From NCBI GenBank assembly GCA_026770575.1, contig MU657323.1, forward strand, positions 8,233 to 28,657: a DNA stretch of 20,425 nt, given 5' to 3'. Source of the DNA: Pelagophyceae sp. CCMP2097 (Eukaryota; Sar; Pelagophyceae). This document shows, piece after piece, positions 18,035-20,425 of this stretch. How positions within the stretch are numbered: the stretch's first letter is position 1; each line of letters opens with the position of its first letter. The position numbers and the translations under genes were made by a program. The notes under the pieces were generated by a model that saw nothing but the letters and a program-made list of their open reading frames with translations, searched no databases and had not been told where the DNA came from.

Positions 18035-20425
18035 TCACTCGCCGTCGTCGAGGAGGGCCTCCGACTCGTCGAACACGTCAATGTCGGCGAACAGCTGCTG
18101 GAGGGGGCAGTCCTCGCGCTGGTGGTCCGGGCCGCGGCACAAGCCGCACGTGTAGACGCGCTTCTTCTTAGCGTGTGGGCCCTCCTCGTACCAGGCCTTG
18201 CGGCGCTTGCCCGCGTTCTTGACCGGGCGGCCGCGCGGCGGCGGGATCGTCTTCGGGATCGTGAGGTTCTGCTTGGCCGAGACGAGCTTCTTCGCGGCGA
18301 GCAGGACCTCGCCAACCACTGCCTATTGTCAAGGCGAGATTGCCAAGGCGACAGGAGGCCGTCTTTAGAGGCGATAGGCGTCGTAGGATGGGATGTGCTT
18401 ACCTGCGGCGAGACCTCGAACGTGAGGCCCGCGTACTGCAGCTTTCACGCCTTTGTCTTGTGGCGCTCGGCGACGAACTTTCACACCTGCGGCAGGCCGT
18501 GCTTCGCGATGATGGCGGCGATGCCGTGGTAGCACGGAAAACCCGTGCCGTCGGTCGAGAACGCGCAGCACTGCGGCGGGACGTGCGGCTCGTCGCCAAA
18601 GACGACGCGGTGCTTCTGCGACGGGTCCGTCCTGCTTGCGACGAACGGCTCCATGTTGTTCGAATTCGGGACCCACTCGACGCGCGGGTAGTTCGCCTGC
18701 GCAAAGATGATCTTGTCCGCCAGCACCTTTCCGATGCGCGGCGGGAGCGGCGTCTTGCATGCCTCCGCCGCGGCCTGCTGCTTGTTGAACTTTATGCGCT
18801 GCAGGTCGACCATCTTCATCAGCAGGTCCTGCGGCTCCGTGGCGCGGAGCTTGTTCTTGAGCGCCGCATTCATGTTCGACTCGGCCGCTTGCGACGTGAC
18901 GGCCAAGTCCGGGAGGCCGTTCGTGCTGGCGTACGAGCGGTAGAGCTGGCCTGATCCAAACCTGGACAGGTATGAGACCTGCTTCGGGCCGTACTGCGCG
19001 TACGAATCGGCCTTCGCCCGGGACGGCGCGCGCAGGGCTTTCGAGTACAGCGTCAAGCCATCCGCCTTTTCGGTTCCGAGCTTCGGCCCCATGTTCTTCT
19101 CCACGTGCCGCGCGTCGTAGAAGGACGACGCGAAAGTAAACTTACAGGAGAACGCGGAGTCGATGGACTTCTCCATGTCCACAAAGCAGACGCGGCCGGG
19201 CCGGTCGAAGGCCTTGGGGAGGATGCCAAACTGCTCGTTCCACGAGACGAGGTCCTCGGAACCGACGTAGTGGCCGCTGCCAACGGTGACGTTGTGGTTG
19301 GCCGCGTCGGACAGTGACACCTCCAAGTAGGTGCCGAACGACTGTCAGCCGATGCCGTCGCAGTGCGAGCCGCCCGCGGTCCCCGAGTCGCGGCCGCGCT
19401 CCGCGAACGGCTCGGCGATACTCGCGGAGAAGAAGATGCCCGCGTAATAGGACGCGCCGTCGTTGATGTCGTCCAGCACGACGACGGACGGGTCGAACAC
19501 AGCCTCCTTTGGGATGTCGCCGGAATTCTGCGACTGCTTGAAGATGTGCTTCGCCCCCTTGATCCGCACCTCCTTCATCTGGCGGCCCTTCATGATTGGG
19601 ATTTTGCACTTGTGGCCGCACGCCTCCAAGAGCCTGGCGTACCCCGGCAAAGCGGCCATGTTGACCTCGCGCGTCTCGCGCATTGCCGTGCACAAGTAGC
19701 GCCTACAAGCGCCGTCGGCGGAGGGATGTACAATTTGGAGGGTGTGCTAAAGTTGAGGGCGGTTCTGGACGCACTTCACGGCTCGGAAGTGGTGGTGGGG
19801 CGGCTGCACCGCGTAGATGCCCTTGACCTCGATGAGCTTATTGATGTCCTTCGACGAGATGTTCGGGTCGGAGACGTAGCCGTGGTAGAGGAGCCGCGAG
19901 ATGTGCGCCGCCGAGTACGCGGCGACGCACGTCACTTCGGAGGCGTCCTTCTGCTTCTTCATCTTCTTGCCCTGCTTGCCCACCGCGGTCTCTAAGGCCT
20001 CGGGCGCCGTGACTGGCGCGCCGAAGCACGCCTCCGGATCGTGCGACGCCGTCTGGAGCAGCTTGAACGCGCCCGTAGAGATCCGCATGAACCACCGGCG
20101 CAGGAACAGGCACCCGACGCGGCGGCACGTCACGACGACCTTATCGAGGCCCAGGTGGACCTTTAAGCCGAGGCGCACGCCCTGGTGCGCGGCCTCGGCG
20201 CGGCAGACACCGTCGGCCATGGGCCGGTACGGGACCACCATGCCCTTAGAAAATTCCACCGGCGCGTGCCGTTTCGGCATCCAGCGGAGCGCCGCGCTCT
20301 GCTGCTGCTCGATCCACGACCGCATCTTGGCCTTGGCCTTTTTTGCGGGCCTTTTTCACCGTCGCGACGCGCTTCTGCTTGACCAAAAGGGCGCGTCACT
20401 CCTCTGCATCGAGCGACATGTCGCC
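18035..20425 (-). pseudogene. Mutator-like (MULE) transposase, near complete, inactivated
   Basis: Runs leftward from beyond the window or ATG 20419. Visible in order: N-terminal WRKY/GCM1-like zinc finger (CRRVGC near 20130, HDPEAC near 20045); the first catalytic Asp in VVLDDINDG near 19485; the second in VDMEKSIDSAF near 19180; ARHVEKN near 19113; the catalytic Glu in QAAESNMNAAL near 18890; SWIM finger (QCCAF to FPCYHGIAAII, 18570-18500); PPPRGRPV basic motif; and a CX2CX4HX4C zinc knuckle (CGLCRGPDHQREDC, 18149-18108). It cuts and pastes the element in the nucleus. Breaks: TGA at 20398, 19347, 18483 and 18447, TAG at 19749, and one frameshift at a six-base homopolymer near 20340. Between 20325 and 18403 one frame is otherwise continuous. 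The SWIM finger has CC instead of CxC. Neighbouring end iterons at 17541-17705 agree with a MULE. Confidence 0.88.
18323..18402 (-). other. Predicted 80-bp spliceosomal intron in the transposase gene
   Basis: On the - strand the coding frame reaches CAG at 18405-18403 and is followed by GTAAGC. An acceptor ending CTTGACAATAG lies at 18333-18323. Removing these 80 bases moves the reading frame by exactly the shift needed to join the FEVSPQ end of the catalytic/SWIM exon to AVVGEVLLAAKK of the zinc-knuckle exon, in phase 0. TTGAC just upstream of the acceptor could serve as branch site. The length is not a multiple of three, so splicing is required for one product. Confidence 0.7.

Noticed and set aside
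17721..18532. Plus-strand GC-rich frames of 100-190 codons over the MULE 3' end
   Set aside because: They are antisense shadows of the transposase, whose minus-strand frames carry the zinc knuckle and SWIM motifs.
18445..20398. Stop-codon reassignment (TGA as Trp) as the main explanation
   Set aside because: TGG is used normally in the same gene, a TAG and a frameshift are also present, and the nearby viral element has all three stops scattered at random.

Overview
The window looks like part of a eukaryotic nuclear genome, most likely a GC-rich protist (alga or stramenopile-like). No taxon can be fixed from the sequence. The reasons are a GC-rich satellite array, a Mutator-like (MULE) transposase with a plausible 80-bp spliceosomal intron, and a decayed AT-rich virus-like element. 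No bacterial operon structure, rRNA, tRNA or CRISPR array was recognised.

Layout. (1) Positions 1-2779 are a tandem satellite with a 331-333 bp unit; eight EcoRI-type anchor sites fall at 176, 507, 839, 1170, 1501, 1833, 2166 and 2499. (2) About 2791-17238 is one AT-rich element bounded by diverged terminal inverted repeats (about 2791-2955 and 17086-17238). Inside it are remnants of a protein-primed-type family B DNA polymerase (+ strand, about 5640-7230), a packaging-type P-loop ATPase (+, about 11720-12560), a superfamily 1 helicase (- strand, 13906-15391), a GIY-YIG-like fragment and several unrecognised reading frames. The best preserved of these lie on the - strand between 15460 and 17090. 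This resembles a Polinton/Maverick or Polinton-like virus, but no capsid protein or integrase was recognised, and nearly every gene is broken by stops and frameshifts. (3) Two later insertions sit inside it: a GC-rich 1.5-kb element with very long inverted arms (about 3079-4600) and a 203-bp MITE (10591-10793). (4) 17239-17535 is a short unassigned spacer. (5) From about 17541 to the right edge lies most of a MULE: an end with six GTGAC-type iterons at about 31-bp spacing, then a - strand transposase pseudogene (18035 to beyond 20425) with a catalytic triad, SWIM zinc finger and zinc knuckle.

How the parts relate. The 1.5-kb element and the right-hand MULE share an end design: GTGAC/GTCAC cores every 29-32 bp. 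Both carry a GRP-type basic motif in a C-terminal-looking coding tail. They are therefore probably related MULEs, one non-autonomous. In the viral element the polymerase, helicase and ATPase would have served genome replication and packaging. All appear dead now, so the region reads as a transposon graveyard next to a satellite.
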